From NCBI RefSeq assembly GCF_003814915.1, contig NZ_RKQK01000003.1:248001-312000 (forward strand): 64,000 nucleotides of DNA, written 5' to 3'. Made by a program: the position numbers and the translations under genes. Positions 45,933-55,978 of the stretch are shown here, piece after piece. This stretch comes from Pacificibacter maritimus (GTDB taxonomy: Bacteria; Pseudomonadota; Alphaproteobacteria; Rhodobacterales; Rhodobacteraceae). Position 1 is the stretch's first letter. Every line of letters starts with the position of its first letter. Below the pieces are notes generated by a model. It saw only the letters and a program-made list of their open reading frames with translations. It was not told the origin of the DNA and did no database searches.

Positions 45933-46139
45933 ATGCAGGTTAGCGTTCGCGACAACAACGTCGATCAAGCTCTCCGTGCCCTGAAGAAAAAACTTCAGCG
46001 CGAAGGCGTTTTCCGTGAAATGAAGCTTAAGCAACATTTCGAGAAACCCTCCGTCAAAAAAGCACGCGAGAAAGCCGAAGCCGTCCGCCGTGCTCGCAAG
46101 TTGGCTCGTAAAAAAGCTCAACGCGAAGGCATGCTCTAA
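45933..46139 (+). CDS. rpsU: 30S ribosomal protein S21
   Basis: A 68-residue basic protein: [20 protein letters not shown] is the family signature, followed by [18 protein letters not shown] and a very basic tail. The ribosome-binding region AGGAAGGTGG can pair with the bases just before the ATG (GGTG...CACC), so translation may be tuned by a small hairpin. Ended by an intrinsic terminator. Confidence 0.97.
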   Translation: MQVSVRDNNVDQALRALKKKLQREGVFREMKLKQHFEKPSVKKAREKAEAVRRARKLARKKAQREGML

Positions 46140-46184
46140 AGCGCATCCAATCAAACTTGTAACTCAAGTTTAATTGGAAACGCT
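46140..46184 (+). other. Long imperfect hairpin right after rpsU
   Basis: AGCG / CGCT outer pairs, CCAAT / ATTGG and a perfect AAACTTG / CAAGTTT inner stem with a 5-base loop form a 45-nt hairpin directly after the stop codon. There is no T-tract, and a proper terminator follows 60 bp on. It may protect the mRNA 3' end, be a processing site or start a small 3'-UTR RNA. Confidence 0.4.
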
Positions 46185-46243
46185 GTAGGATCGTTTCGAT
46201 CTGACGTGCGAATGGTCTTTTTCGAAAGGCATATAAAAATAAG

Positions 46244-46273
46244 ACCCCCGATGTTTGCGCATCGGGGGTTTTT
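46244..46273. terminator. Intrinsic terminator between rpsU and nasA (probably bidirectional)
   Basis: A 10-bp perfect stem ACCCCCGATG / CATCGGGGGT with a 6-base loop, then TTTTTC on the plus strand for rpsU. On the minus strand the stem is followed by CTTATTTTTAT, so it can also end the nitrate operon. Confidence 0.88.
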
Positions 46274-46293
46274 CATTGCCTGCCTAAGTCGAT

Positions 46294-48912
46294 TTATTGT
46301 GCAGCGATTGGCGTTTTAAGATTGGCCAAAATATCCGCCAACTCGGGCCTGCATGACCCGCAATTGGTGCCCGCCTGCAAGGCAGCACCGATTTGATCGA
46401 CATCGCCCAAGCCACCCGTTTCGATGGCATTGATAATCGTATTCAGCCCAACGCCGAAACAAGAACAAATCACAGGCCCAGTATCAACACGATCAGCAGG
46501 CGCCTGCCCTGTGATCGCCTGATCAGGCAGTTCGGCCAAATAATCACGCATCACAGCAACGGGCTTGGGCGCGATGAATAAAGCCGCTTCGAGCCCGTGA
46601 TCCCCGAAAAAGGCGACGCGAAAACCACCTTTTTTGGGATCATGCACCGATTGCATCGATAAATCTGTCAGCCCAAACAGTCTTTGCGCCGATTGCACCC
46701 AATCTTCAGGCGTATCAACGCCTGCCAGTTCACAACGCCAGCCCTTATCGGTGCGTGACTTTGCCCAATAGGCGCAATCGGGGGTGATATCGTGGCGCGA
46801 CACAGCAAACCCGTACCACTGCGCATTGTAGCGCGTCACAGCCACGGCGGCGGCTTTGCTTTCAGGCTGGCCTGAAATCGGATCAACTGCATCAGGCACC
46901 AGTGCATCTATGCGCCCACTGGGAGCTGTTTCACCCGTCCAATGCATGGGCGCAAATGTTTGCCCGCGCCCCACGCGATCAGTGATCAAGGCACGCAAAA
47001 TTGCACTACCAGTCGCATTGCGCACGCCAACAAGATCAGCTGATTGAATGCCAAGATCACGCGCATCATCGGGATGTATTTCGAGGAAAGGCTCAGCCAG
47101 ATGCGCAGACAGACGGGCGGATTTTGCAGTGCGCGTCATCGTATGCCACTGATCGCGGTTCCGCCCTGTGTTGAGCCGAAAGGGGTGCGCTTCAGTGACA
47201 GGCGCAGCCAAAGAGCGCGCCGACAAAGGCAACATTTTACCCTTTCCATTCGCAGTGAAAAAGTTGCCTTTTTCAAAGAACCGCCCGCCTTGCTTAGCCG
47301 CGTCTGGCCAGCGAAATGGCTGTAAGGCGTCATAGTCTTGGGTCCCTAAATCGGCTTTATTCGAGATATCGAAATCACGCCCAAAGCCCCCTGCGATACC
47401 AGACAAGGCCGCATGTTCACGAAAGATTTGCGCTGGATTTTCATAGTCAAAGGCCTTGACCCAACCCATACGGCGGCCCACTTCGGCGATGATGGCCCAA
47501 TCCGCGCGCGCAGATCCAGGCGCTTTTAACACGCTGCGCTGACGGCTGATCGTACGATCTGAATTGGTCACCGTGCCATCTTTTTCGGCCCAAGCCGCAG
47601 CGGGCAAAACTACAGTTGCCAATCTCGCTGTATCCGTTTGCCCTGTCACATCACTGACAACAGTAAAATCACACCCTGCAATGGCTTTTCTGACGGCATC
47701 CGCATCAGGCATGGAAACTGCAGGGTTGGTGTGGATGATCCAGAGCGCCTTGATATCGCCGCGCCCTACGGCACGAAACATATCGACGGCTTTGCGGCCT
47801 GCCGCTTGCGGCATTTCTGGGGCGTCCCAAAACTGGCGCACGGCATGGCGATGATCCGCGTTTTCTAAATCGAGGTGGCAGGCCAGCATATTGGCCAAAC
47901 CGCCCACTTCGCGCCCGCCCATGGCATTGGGTTGGCCCGTGACCGAAAACGGCCCGCTGCCCGCAAATCCAATGCGCCCTGTGGCCAAGTGGCAGTTCAA
48001 AATAGCGTTTACTTTATCACTGCCAGAAACAGATTGATTGACCCCTTGGGAAAAGACTGTGACGACCTTTTCGCTGCTCAACCAAAGTTTTGTGAAGGCC
48101 TGCAAATCGGCATCGCTCAGGCCCGTTTGCGATACATCACAGGCCTGCGCAGCCTCTAAGGCTGCATCAAATCCATCCACATTGGCATTAACATACTCGG
48201 CATTCACCCCGCCTTGGGCATGGGTTTCGGCCAACAGATAATTGAACAGCGCAACATCACCACCTGAAGCAATAGCAAGGTGCAAATCCGCCCCATCGCA
48301 GGTCGCAGTGCGCCGTGGATCAACCACCACGATTTTCATCTGTGGGCGCTGCGCTTTGGCCGCTAAAATGCGTTGATATAAGACAGGATGGCACCATGCC
48401 AAATTAGACCCTGTCAGCACAATCACATCGGCAAGTTCCAAATCTTCATAGGTGCCTGGCACAGTGTCAGTGCCAAAAGCCCGTTTGTGCCCCGCGACTG
48501 TTGATGCCATGCACAGCCTTGAATTGGTGTCGATATTGGCTGTCCCCATAAAACCTTTGGCCAGCTTATTGGCGACATAATAGTCTTCGGTCAGCATTTG
48601 CCCCGACAGATAAAAAGCCACGCTCTCGGGCCCGTGTTTCGCGATTGTCTCTTTGAAACGGTCAGCGACCAATTGCAGCGTGCTGTCCCAATCTTTGGTG
48701 TTTCCATTGATCATGGGCGCGGTGAGCCGCCCTGAAAGTCCAACGGTTTCGCCCAAGGCAAGCCCCTTTGAGCACAAGCGACCAAAGTTGGCTGGATGAT
48801 CTGGATCACCTTTTACCTCTAGCCCGCCTGTATCAGTCTTGCGCAAAAGAACACCACATCCAACCCCGCAGTAAGGACAGGTTGAACGCGTCAGATCGTC
48901 CATCTTACTCAT
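46294..48912 (-). CDS. nasA: Assimilatory nitrate reductase, catalytic subunit NasA
   Basis: An 872-residue cytoplasmic molybdopterin oxidoreductase that reduces nitrate to nitrite. The N-terminal [4Fe-4S] motif is CPYCGVGCGVLLRK with a further Cys in RLCSKG. The molybdopterin domain follows, then the molydopterin-dinucleotide-binding domain (about residues 590-700), and a C-terminal BFD-like [2Fe-2S] domain (CSCFGVG and CGSC, about 815-855) marks the NasA type that draws electrons through its own extra cluster. Last gene of the nas operon; overlaps nirD by 4 bp. No siroheme synthase gene is in the operon. Confidence 0.95.
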   Translation of the reverse strand: MSKMDDLTRSTCPYCGVGCGVLLRKTDTGGLEVKGDPDHPANFGRLCSKGLALGETVGLSGRLTAPMINGNTKDWDSTLQLVADRFKETIAKHGPESVAFYLSGQMLTEDYYVANKLAKGFMGTANIDTNSRLCMASTVAGHKRAFGTDTVPGTYEDLELADVIVLTGSNLAWCHPVLYQRILAAKAQRPQMKIVVVDPRRTATCDGADLHLAIASGGDVALFNYLLAETHAQGGVNAEYVNANVDGFDAALEAAQACDVSQTGLSDADLQAFTKLWLSSEKVVTVFSQGVNQSVSGSDKVNAILNCHLATGRIGFAGSGPFSVTGQPNAMGGREVGGLANMLACHLDLENADHRHAVRQFWDAPEMPQAAGRKAVDMFRAVGRGDIKALWIIHTNPAVSMPDADAVRKAIAGCDFTVVSDVTGQTDTARLATVVLPAAAWAEKDGTVTNSDRTISRQRSVLKAPGSARADWAIIAEVGRRMGWVKAFDYENPAQIFREHAALSGIAGGFGRDFDISNKADLGTQDYDALQPFRWPDAAKQGGRFFEKGNFFTANGKGKMLPLSARSLAAPVTEAHPFRLNTGRNRDQWHTMTRTAKSARLSAHLAEPFLEIHPDDARDLGIQSADLVGVRNATGSAILRALITDRVGRGQTFAPMHWTGETAPSGRIDALVPDAVDPISGQPESKAAAVAVTRYNAQWYGFAVSRHDITPDCAYWAKSRTDKGWRCELAGVDTPEDWVQSAQRLFGLTDLSMQSVHDPKKGGFRVAFFGDHGLEAALFIAPKPVAVMRDYLAELPDQAITGQAPADRVDTGPVICSCFGVGLNTIINAIETGGLGDVDQIGAALQAGTNCGSCRPELADILANLKTPIAAQ

Positions 48913-49241
48913 GCGGCAGCTCGTGCGGAAACCGCTTCTGCATCCAGCATCAAACGGTCATTTTCCACCCGCAGCGGATAGGTTGGAATTTGCCCGTCAT
49001 CTGCCCCTTGAGCTTGGCCAGTTTCGAGGGAAAAGACCCAATTGTGTAAAGGGCATGTCACGCTTTTGCCATGCACGATGCCTTCACTTAAAGGCCCGCC
49101 TTTATGGGGGCATTTGTCAGAGGCGGCAAAGACATCTGTCGCGCTGGTACGGAAAAGCGCCACACATCCTACGGGGGTTTTCACCAAACGCGCGCCACGC
49201 ACTGGGATGTCATCGATATGTCCTACGTCGATCCAACTCAT
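48909..49241 (-). CDS. nirD: Nitrite reductase (NADH) small subunit NirD
   Basis: A 110-residue Rieske-like protein. The Rieske site is CPHKGGPLSEG and CPLHNWVF, giving Cys-x-His and Cys-x2-His ligands for a [2Fe-2S] cluster. NirD joins NirB to form NADH-dependent siroheme nitrite reductase. Overlaps both nirB and nasA by 4 bp, so all three are translationally coupled. Confidence 0.94.
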   Translation of the reverse strand: MSWIDVGHIDDIPVRGARLVKTPVGCVALFRTSATDVFAASDKCPHKGGPLSEGIVHGKSVTCPLHNWVFSLETGQAQGADDGQIPTYPLRVENDRLMLDAEAVSARAAA

Positions 49242-51670
49242 TGTGCTGCCTCCAAAGTGAGATCCGCGAGGGGTTGATATTTTTCAGCCTGTGCGGCGTG
49301 TTCTGCCCAAGGGTCTTTGCGGTAAATAGATTGCGATAGTTCAAAGCGTTCGACCAAGGCTGTGCGATTATCCAGATCGTCCACGACCTGTTCTTTCACC
49401 CAATCCAGCCCCACTTTCGCGACCCATTTGTACCCACGATCCAAATATTTCGCGTGCTCACGGTAAAGCTGCATATAGGCTGTGGTCACTGCGATGGCTT
49501 CATCTTCTGTGGCAACTTTGGCCAGCAATTCCGTTTCGCGTAGATCCATACCAGCAGCCCCCGCGACAGAGACTTCGTAACCTGAGTCAACGCAGATGAT
49601 TCCCACGTCTTTACAGGTCGCCTCAGCGCAGTTTCGCGGACAGCCAGAGACGCCGAGCTTGAATTTATGCGGCGTCCAAGAGCCCCAGAGTTTCTTTTCC
49701 AACTTGATGCCAAGCCCAGTGCTGTCTTGTGTACCAAAGCGACAATGGTCTTTGCCGACACAGGTTTTCACTGTACGCAACCCTTTGGAATAAGCATGGC
49801 CCGACACCATCCCAGCTTGGTTCAGATCGTACCACATTGCTGGCAGGTCTTCTTTGCGCACCCCTAAAAGGTCGATGCGCTGACCGCCTGTGACCTTGAC
49901 GGTTGGCACATTGTATTTGTCGGCAGCATCGGCAATGGCACGCAATTCATTGGCCGTGGTGATCCCGCCCCACATGCGCGGCACAACGCTATAGGTGCCG
50001 TCTTTTTGGATATTTGCGTGGTTACGTTCATTGACAAAACGGCTTTGCGGATCGTCTTGGTATTCTATCGGCCAATCAGCCAATAGGTAATAGTTGATCG
50101 CAGGGCGGCAGACGTGACAGCCATTTGGCGTCTTCCATCCAAGCTCTTGCCACACCGCATCTTGCGATTTCAATTCTTGGCTTTTGATCAAACGGCGCAC
50201 ATCTTCATGGGTCAGATCACTACAGCCACAAATAGATGCGGCGGCAGGGATTTTGAAATCATCCCCGAGCGTGACGGCCAACACTTGTTCGACCAAACCT
50301 GTGCAAGTCCCACATGATCCACTGGCTTTGGTAACTGCCCGCACATCGCCCAGAGTTGTAGCACCCTCTGCGATGGCATCGACGATCTGACCTTTACAAA
50401 TGCCATTGCAGCCGCAGATTTCTGCGTCAGCCGGTAAGGCTGCAACGGCCTGCAACGGGTCCACAGTGGCCCCCTGCGCATTTGGCCCAAAGATCAATGT
50501 ATCCCGCATGTCGGTGATGTCAGTCTTGTCGCGGATCAGACCAAAGAACCAATTGCTATCTGCCGTGTCACCGTAAAAGACAGCGCCGATAAGCGCGTTA
50601 TTTTCGATCACCAAGCGCTTGTAAACGCCGCGCGCTGGATCGCGAAACACGATGTCTTCGCGATCTTCGCCTTCGGCAAAGTCACCCGCGGAAAACAGAT
50701 CACAGCCCGTGACTTTCAGCTTGGTTGAAAGTTCTTTTTGCACGAAAGCAGCAGGCTTCCCAAGCAAGGTTTGCGCTGCAACTTTTGCTTGGTCATACAA
50801 AGGCGCGACCAGTCCAAACAACGCGCCGTTATGTTCAACACATTCGCCGACGGCTAAGATATTTTCATCACAGGTGACCATTTGATCGTCCACATGAATA
50901 CCACGACCAACAGCAAGACCTGCGCTTTGCGCAAGGGCCACATTGGGGCGGATGCCAACAGCCATAACCAATAGATCACAGGGCAATTGCGTACCGTCAT
51001 CCAAAAGTAGGGCTTTGACTTTGCCGTTTTCACCCAAGATTTCTTTTGAATTGGCGCCACATTTAACAGTGATGCCCTTTTCAATCAAAGCGCGGCGCAA
51101 CAAGTAGCCAGCAGCTTCGTCCAATTGGCGCTCCATCAGGTGGCCCATGATATGCACAACGGTGACATCTACGCCACGTGCAGCCATACCTGCCGCGGCT
51201 TCAAGGCCAAGGAGCCCCCCACCGATAACCACAACCTTATTGTCAGCCCCAAGCCCCATCATCCGCTCGGTGTCTTCAAGGTCTCGGTAGGCAATTACAC
51301 CGTCTAAATCACGGCCAGGCAATGGGATCATGAACGGGTTTGAACCCGTGCCAAGAACCAATTTATCATAGCTCAACACATCACCATTTTCGGCAGTAAC
51401 CGTTTTTGCACATGTATCAATAGAGGCAATGCGTTCGCCAAATCGGCAGGTGATACCTTGATCCGCATACCAATCGTCATCATGGGTGACGATCTCTTGA
51501 TAGGTCTTATCGCCAGCCAAAACGGGCGACAGCATGATGCGGTTATAGTTGCCGCGCGGTTCGCCATTAAACAGCGTAATATCAAAGGCATCAGGGGCCT
51601 CTTCCCCCAAAGTTTCGAGCATACGGCCCGTGGCCATACCTGCACCGATGACGATCAATTTCTGTGTCAT
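49238..51670 (-). CDS. nirB: Nitrite reductase (NADH) large subunit NirB
   Basis: An 810-residue enzyme reducing nitrite to ammonium. The N-terminal FAD/NADH domain starts with KLIVIGAGMATGR and has the second dinucleotide motif VVIGGGLLGLEAA. Two BFD-like [2Fe-2S] segments follow (CGCNGICKGQ with CGTC; CGCSDLTHED with CHVC). The C-terminal siroheme/[4Fe-4S] domain carries CVGKDHCRFG and CPRNCAEATCKD. The ATG at 51670 is used because CGGAG precedes it; the longer frame back to 51736 would lie inside the ATPase gene. Confidence 0.95.
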   Translation of the reverse strand: MTQKLIVIGAGMATGRMLETLGEEAPDAFDITLFNGEPRGNYNRIMLSPVLAGDKTYQEIVTHDDDWYADQGITCRFGERIASIDTCAKTVTAENGDVLSYDKLVLGTGSNPFMIPLPGRDLDGVIAYRDLEDTERMMGLGADNKVVVIGGGLLGLEAAAGMAARGVDVTVVHIMGHLMERQLDEAAGYLLRRALIEKGITVKCGANSKEILGENGKVKALLLDDGTQLPCDLLVMAVGIRPNVALAQSAGLAVGRGIHVDDQMVTCDENILAVGECVEHNGALFGLVAPLYDQAKVAAQTLLGKPAAFVQKELSTKLKVTGCDLFSAGDFAEGEDREDIVFRDPARGVYKRLVIENNALIGAVFYGDTADSNWFFGLIRDKTDITDMRDTLIFGPNAQGATVDPLQAVAALPADAEICGCNGICKGQIVDAIAEGATTLGDVRAVTKASGSCGTCTGLVEQVLAVTLGDDFKIPAAASICGCSDLTHEDVRRLIKSQELKSQDAVWQELGWKTPNGCHVCRPAINYYLLADWPIEYQDDPQSRFVNERNHANIQKDGTYSVVPRMWGGITTANELRAIADAADKYNVPTVKVTGGQRIDLLGVRKEDLPAMWYDLNQAGMVSGHAYSKGLRTVKTCVGKDHCRFGTQDSTGLGIKLEKKLWGSWTPHKFKLGVSGCPRNCAEATCKDVGIICVDSGYEVSVAGAAGMDLRETELLAKVATEDEAIAVTTAYMQLYREHAKYLDRGYKWVAKVGLDWVKEQVVDDLDNRTALVERFELSQSIYRKDPWAEHAAQAEKYQPLADLTLEAAQ

Positions 51671-51674
51671 GAAT

Positions 51675-53351
51675 TTACTCCGCTGCAGCCGCGACGGGCT
51701 TTGGTGTTGGTTTTGCGCCATGCTCGTATTCCTCAAGGAAATCGAGAACTTCTTGGCGGTAATTGTAATAATCTGGATGTTGCAACAGCGCTTTGCGCGT
51801 GCGCGGGCGCGGCAGTTTCACATCAGTGATTTTGCCAATCGTCGCCTGCGGCCCGTTGGTCATCATCACCACGCGGTCGGCCAAAAGGATAGCTTCATCC
51901 ACATCATGTGTTACACAGATGGCGGTCACTTTGGTACGTGACCACACCTCCATCAGCACCTCTTGCAACTCCCAACGCGTCAAGCTGTCAAGCATCCCAA
52001 AGGGTTCATCCAGCAGCAACAGTTTGGGTGACAGAGCAAAAGCACGGGCGATGCCCACACGCTGCTTCATCCCATTCGACAGGCTGGCCGCTTGTTTATC
52101 CATACTGTCTGCAAGACCGACCCTTTCAAGATAGTATTCAACCACATCTTGACGTTCAGCACGGGATGCTTTGGGGTAGACCTTATCGACCCCAATCGAC
52201 ACGTTTTCTTTGGCTGTCAGCCACGGGAATAGGTTCGGCGATTGAAACACCACGGCGCGTTCAGGGTCCGCGCCCTCAACGTTCCAACCATCCAAACGGA
52301 TCGCGCCTTTTGAAATCGGGTTCAGCCCTGCGGCCATCGTCAAAACAGTGGATTTTCCACACCCAGAATGGCCGATCAGCGAAATGAATTCGCCCTTGTT
52401 CACCTTTAGATCAAAATCTTCGACGACAGTCAGCGGACCTTTCGGGGTTGGGTAGACTTTGTGCAGCTGCGAAAAATTCAAGAACCGATCTTCGATCATG
52501 CCTTCTTGTGCAGACTTGACCGCAGAAGGCACCCCATGGATCGGCGTCACATCCGGCAAGACCCGTGCTTCTTCGACTTTGGCTTCGATACCGATATCCA
52601 TCAAATATTGCGTGATGGTATTGCGCAGCGCCTTGAACGCTTCGTCAGTGTTCATCGCCATGCGGTCACGCGGGCGTGGAATGTCGATTTCAAACGGGGC
52701 AGCCAAAGTGCCATCGGGGTTCAGCACAATCACGCGATCCGCCATTAAAATAGCTTCGTCCACATCATTGGTGATCAACAGGCAAGTCTTTTTATCTTGT
52801 TCCCAAATCTCAAGAATTTCGTCGGCCAAATTGGCTCGTGTTAAGGCATCAAGTGCCGACAAAGGTTCATCCAGCAACAGCATTTCTGGATCAAGCGCCA
52901 AAGCCCGCGCCACAGAAACACGTTGCCGCATACCACCCGATAACTCCGCAGGGCGGCGGCCTGCTGCATGCGATAGACCTACCATAGCGATGTAGTGGTC
53001 TGCTTTTTCAGAGCGCTGCGCTTTGTCCAACTTTGGAAAGGCTGTATCCACAGCCAGCATGATATTGCCCTTTACAGTGAGCCACGGCATCAAAGAATAG
53101 CTTTGAAATACCAAGCCGCGTTCAGGGCCAGGTCCAGAAATTGGCGCGCCTTTAAAGGTCACGGTTCCTGTGTCAGGCTTATCCAATCCCGCGATCATAT
53201 TGATCAATGTGGTTTTGCCCGTGCCTGAAAACCCAAGGATTGCAACAAATTCCCCCTTAGCCACATCAAGTGAGATATTCTTCAAAATCTCAACCCGATC
53301 AGTCCCTTGGCCGTAGCCTTTGCACAGTTTGTCGAATGTCAGAATACTCAT
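51675..53351 (-). CDS. Nitrate ABC transporter, double ATPase (NrtC/NrtD-like fusion)
   Basis: A 558-residue protein with two NrtD-type ATPase domains. Domain 1: Walker A GFSGTGKTT, signature LSGGMRQR, Walker B LLLDEPLSALD. Domain 2: GHSGCGKST, LSNGMKQR, LLLDEPFGMLD. In cyanobacteria NrtC joins one ATPase to an NrtA-like sensor domain, while NrtD is a single ATPase; here two ATPases are fused instead, with no solute-binding domain. An acidic C-terminal tail rich in Ala and Pro follows. It drives the NrtAB importer. Confidence 0.9.
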   Translation of the reverse strand: MSILTFDKLCKGYGQGTDRVEILKNISLDVAKGEFVAILGFSGTGKTTLINMIAGLDKPDTGTVTFKGAPISGPGPERGLVFQSYSLMPWLTVKGNIMLAVDTAFPKLDKAQRSEKADHYIAMVGLSHAAGRRPAELSGGMRQRVSVARALALDPEMLLLDEPLSALDALTRANLADEILEIWEQDKKTCLLITNDVDEAILMADRVIVLNPDGTLAAPFEIDIPRPRDRMAMNTDEAFKALRNTITQYLMDIGIEAKVEEARVLPDVTPIHGVPSAVKSAQEGMIEDRFLNFSQLHKVYPTPKGPLTVVEDFDLKVNKGEFISLIGHSGCGKSTVLTMAAGLNPISKGAIRLDGWNVEGADPERAVVFQSPNLFPWLTAKENVSIGVDKVYPKASRAERQDVVEYYLERVGLADSMDKQAASLSNGMKQRVGIARAFALSPKLLLLDEPFGMLDSLTRWELQEVLMEVWSRTKVTAICVTHDVDEAILLADRVVMMTNGPQATIGKITDVKLPRPRTRKALLQHPDYYNYRQEVLDFLEEYEHGAKPTPKPVAAAAE

Positions 53352-53356
53352 GGCGA

Positions 53357-54439
53357 TTACCTGTTGTTCGAGAATGTGAAGAGGGATTGCAAAGCGAACA
53401 TCACGCGATCCAACAAAAAGCCGATGATCCCAATGGTCAGTACTGCGACGATGATTTTGGCCAAAGATTGTGACGATCCGTTTTGAAATTCATCCCAAAC
53501 GAATTTCCCCAGACCAGGATTTTGCGCCAACATTTCTGCAGCAATCAAAACCATCCAGCCCACCCCAAGGCTCAAGCGCAGGCCGGTAAAAATCAGGGGC
53601 AAGGCTGAGGGCAAGACGAGTTTGGTGATCTTGGTGTAAGTGTTCATTTTCAGCACTCGGCTGACGCTAACCAGATCCTTATCGATGCTGGCCACACCCA
53701 AGGCCGTGTTGATCAATGTTGGCCAAAGCGAACACAGCGTCACAGTAATGGCTGACACCAAAAATGACTTCGCAAACAGCCCGTCATTTGTCGCGTAAAC
53801 CGCAGACACAATCATAGTCACGATGGGCAACCAAGCCAATGGCGACACAGGTTTAAAGATTTGGATCAAAGGATTGATGGCTGCGTTTGCGATAGGCGAT
53901 AGCCCCGCCAAAATCCCCAAGGGGATGGCGACGGCAGAGGCGATCAAGAAACCAAAGAAAACAGTGCCAATAGATGTCCAGATTTGGTCATAGTAACTCG
54001 GAGCGCCCGTATAGCCGATGTCTTTGACCTCATCTGCGCGTCCCGCTGCGATGAGCTTGTCATTCCGCTCGGCGACGCGTTCCATAAACACGGCTTCGCG
54101 TTCAGCTTTGCGCACAGCATCTTGATGCAAGTTGACCGCTTCGGCCCACACAGCAGCAGGGCCAGGAATTGCACCGAGTGAGGTTTGAACCTTGGGCGCA
54201 AGCGTGCCCCACAGCAAAAGAAAGGCGCAGATGGCCAAAAGCGGTACACAAAGTAGACGCCAAATTTCTTTCACCTGCCCCTTGGGGTTGTCGCCAGCCG
54301 CCGCGCGCAGCAGCGGTGTGACCCAAGTCAAACCAATCACGCCAAACCATTTATCAGCGGTATTGATACGCGAAAAAAGACGGGCTTTGCGGGCTTCTTT
54401 TTTGGCTTCGATTTCAAAGTTGGGATCAACGGTGGTCAT
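53357..54439 (-). CDS. nrtB: Nitrate ABC transporter permease NrtB
   Basis: A 360-residue inner-membrane permease of the NrtB/SsuC type. A cytoplasmic N-terminal stretch of about 60 residues and a first helix (about 65-85) precede a periplasmic coiled segment rich in Glu/Arg (about 95-140), then five helices with the EAA-type loop. The ATG at 54439 is chosen over an upstream TTG. Follows nrtA after 71 bp. Confidence 0.9.
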   Translation of the reverse strand: MTTVDPNFEIEAKKEARKARLFSRINTADKWFGVIGLTWVTPLLRAAAGDNPKGQVKEIWRLLCVPLLAICAFLLLWGTLAPKVQTSLGAIPGPAAVWAEAVNLHQDAVRKAEREAVFMERVAERNDKLIAAGRADEVKDIGYTGAPSYYDQIWTSIGTVFFGFLIASAVAIPLGILAGLSPIANAAINPLIQIFKPVSPLAWLPIVTMIVSAVYATNDGLFAKSFLVSAITVTLCSLWPTLINTALGVASIDKDLVSVSRVLKMNTYTKITKLVLPSALPLIFTGLRLSLGVGWMVLIAAEMLAQNPGLGKFVWDEFQNGSSQSLAKIIVAVLTIGIIGFLLDRVMFALQSLFTFSNNR

Positions 54440-54510
54440 GGCACTTGGGCTCCGATTGGGCAAAACTTACAGGCAACTGTGCGAGCACCCCCGCACAGTC
54501 ATTATTGAGA

Positions 54511-55869
54511 TTATTCGACAGTATCGCCGACGACCGTTTGACCCGATTTCAAACCAATCGTGAGGCTATCGATATAGGCGTTTGGGGTGCGGCCGTCATA
54601 GATAACGCCATCGATGATATCACCCTCAGGCGTCGCTGGACGGTAGCCGTCAGTGTCCCATGGGAAATCAGCTTCATTGGCAAGACCCTCGTCAACAAGA
54701 CTGCGTGCGGCAGCCAGATAGACATCTGGGCGGTACACGCTTTTGGCGATGTCATCATACCATTCGTCTGTTTGGGTTTCGGCAATTTGCCCCCAGCGGC
54801 GCATTTGTGTCAGGTACCAAACCGCATCTGAATAATAGGGGTATGTTGCGTTGTAGCGGAAGAACACGTTGAAATCAGGCACCTCGCGCACATCACCTTT
54901 TTCGTATTCAAACGTGCCCGTCATAGAGGCCGCGATCACGTCAGGATCAGCGCCAACATATTCAGGGCGGCTGAGCATTTCTACAGCTTCCATACGGTTG
55001 CCATTTTCGTTTTCATCCAACCACATGGCCGCGCGGATCAAGGCACGCACGATTGCTTTTGTCGTGTTGGGGTTTTCTTCGACAAACGCTTCGGTCAGGC
55101 CGAATACTTTTTCTGGATTGTTCTTCCAGATTTCATAGTCGGTCACCACAGGCACGCCAATGCCCATCGCCACTGCTTGCTGGTTCCACGGTTCACCCAC
55201 ACAGTAACCGTGGATGGTACCCGCTTCTAACGTGGATGGCATTTGTGGTGGGGGTGTCACGGATAGAAAAGCTTCGGCCGCAATTTGACCCGTGGTGTTG
55301 TCTGGGCTGTAGTACCCTGGATGGATACCACCTGAGGCCAACCAATAGCGCAATTCGTAATTATGCGTGGAGACTGGAAACACCATGCCCATCTTGAACG
55401 CTTCGCCGCGTTCGGCAAACTCTTCGATGACAGGTTTCAACGCTTCAGCGCTGATCGGGTGTTCTGGCAAACCATCAGGCTGGCTGGAAATATGTGGGCG
55501 CATCAAGTCCCAAACCTCGTTCGAAACCGTGATGCCGTTGCCGTTCAAATCCATCGAAAACGGGGTGACGATATTGGCTTGGGTGCCATACCCGATGGTT
55601 GCCGCGATCGGCTGACCCGCCAACATATGTGCGCCTTCCAGCGTACCGTCGATCACACCGTCTAGCAAAACTTTCCAGTTGGCTTGGGCCTCTAGGGTGA
55701 CGAACAAACCTTCGTCAAAGAAATATCCCTGCTCGTAAGCCACAGCCAAAGGCGCCATATCGGTGAGCTTGATAAACCCGAAGGTCAACTCGTCAATTTC
55801 CAACTCCTGCGCAAAAGTAGGCGCGCAAAAGGCTGTGGTTGCCGCAAGAGACATTAAAATTTTTCGCAT
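54511..55869 (-). CDS. nrtA: Nitrate ABC transporter substrate-binding protein NrtA
   Basis: A 452-residue periplasmic nitrate-binding protein. A Sec signal peptide covers residues 1-20 ([20 protein letters not shown]), and the mature protein has the NrtA/CmpA fold: [20 protein letters not shown], the GAHMLAGQP loop and [11 protein letters not shown], all near the ligand site. The ATG at 55869 follows AGGA at 8 bases; ATG 55884 is a second option. First structural gene of the operon, behind an ANTAR-type leader. Confidence 0.93.
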   Translation of the reverse strand: MRKILMSLAATTAFCAPTFAQELEIDELTFGFIKLTDMAPLAVAYEQGYFFDEGLFVTLEAQANWKVLLDGVIDGTLEGAHMLAGQPIAATIGYGTQANIVTPFSMDLNGNGITVSNEVWDLMRPHISSQPDGLPEHPISAEALKPVIEEFAERGEAFKMGMVFPVSTHNYELRYWLASGGIHPGYYSPDNTTGQIAAEAFLSVTPPPQMPSTLEAGTIHGYCVGEPWNQQAVAMGIGVPVVTDYEIWKNNPEKVFGLTEAFVEENPNTTKAIVRALIRAAMWLDENENGNRMEAVEMLSRPEYVGADPDVIAASMTGTFEYEKGDVREVPDFNVFFRYNATYPYYSDAVWYLTQMRRWGQIAETQTDEWYDDIAKSVYRPDVYLAAARSLVDEGLANEADFPWDTDGYRPATPEGDIIDGVIYDGRTPNAYIDSLTIGLKSGQTVVGDTVE

Positions 55870-55927
55870 TGGTGTGTCCTTCATAATGAGGTCTGACAAG
55901 CTGAGGTGATGGGAACGCCAGAAAAAC

Positions 55928-55978
55928 AAAAAAAGCCGCATCGATCCTGCGCTGGTATGCACAAGTTCGAGCGGCTTT
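55928..55978 (-). terminator. Leader attenuator terminator of the nas operon
   Basis: On the minus strand AAAGCCGC (55978-55971) pairs with GCGGCTTT (55939-55932) and is followed by more T, seven T in all. TCGA pairs and a TGTGC/GCGCA stem extend the hairpin inside the loop. It lies about 60 bp before nrtA, so it would stop transcription in the leader unless antitermination occurs. Confidence 0.85.
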
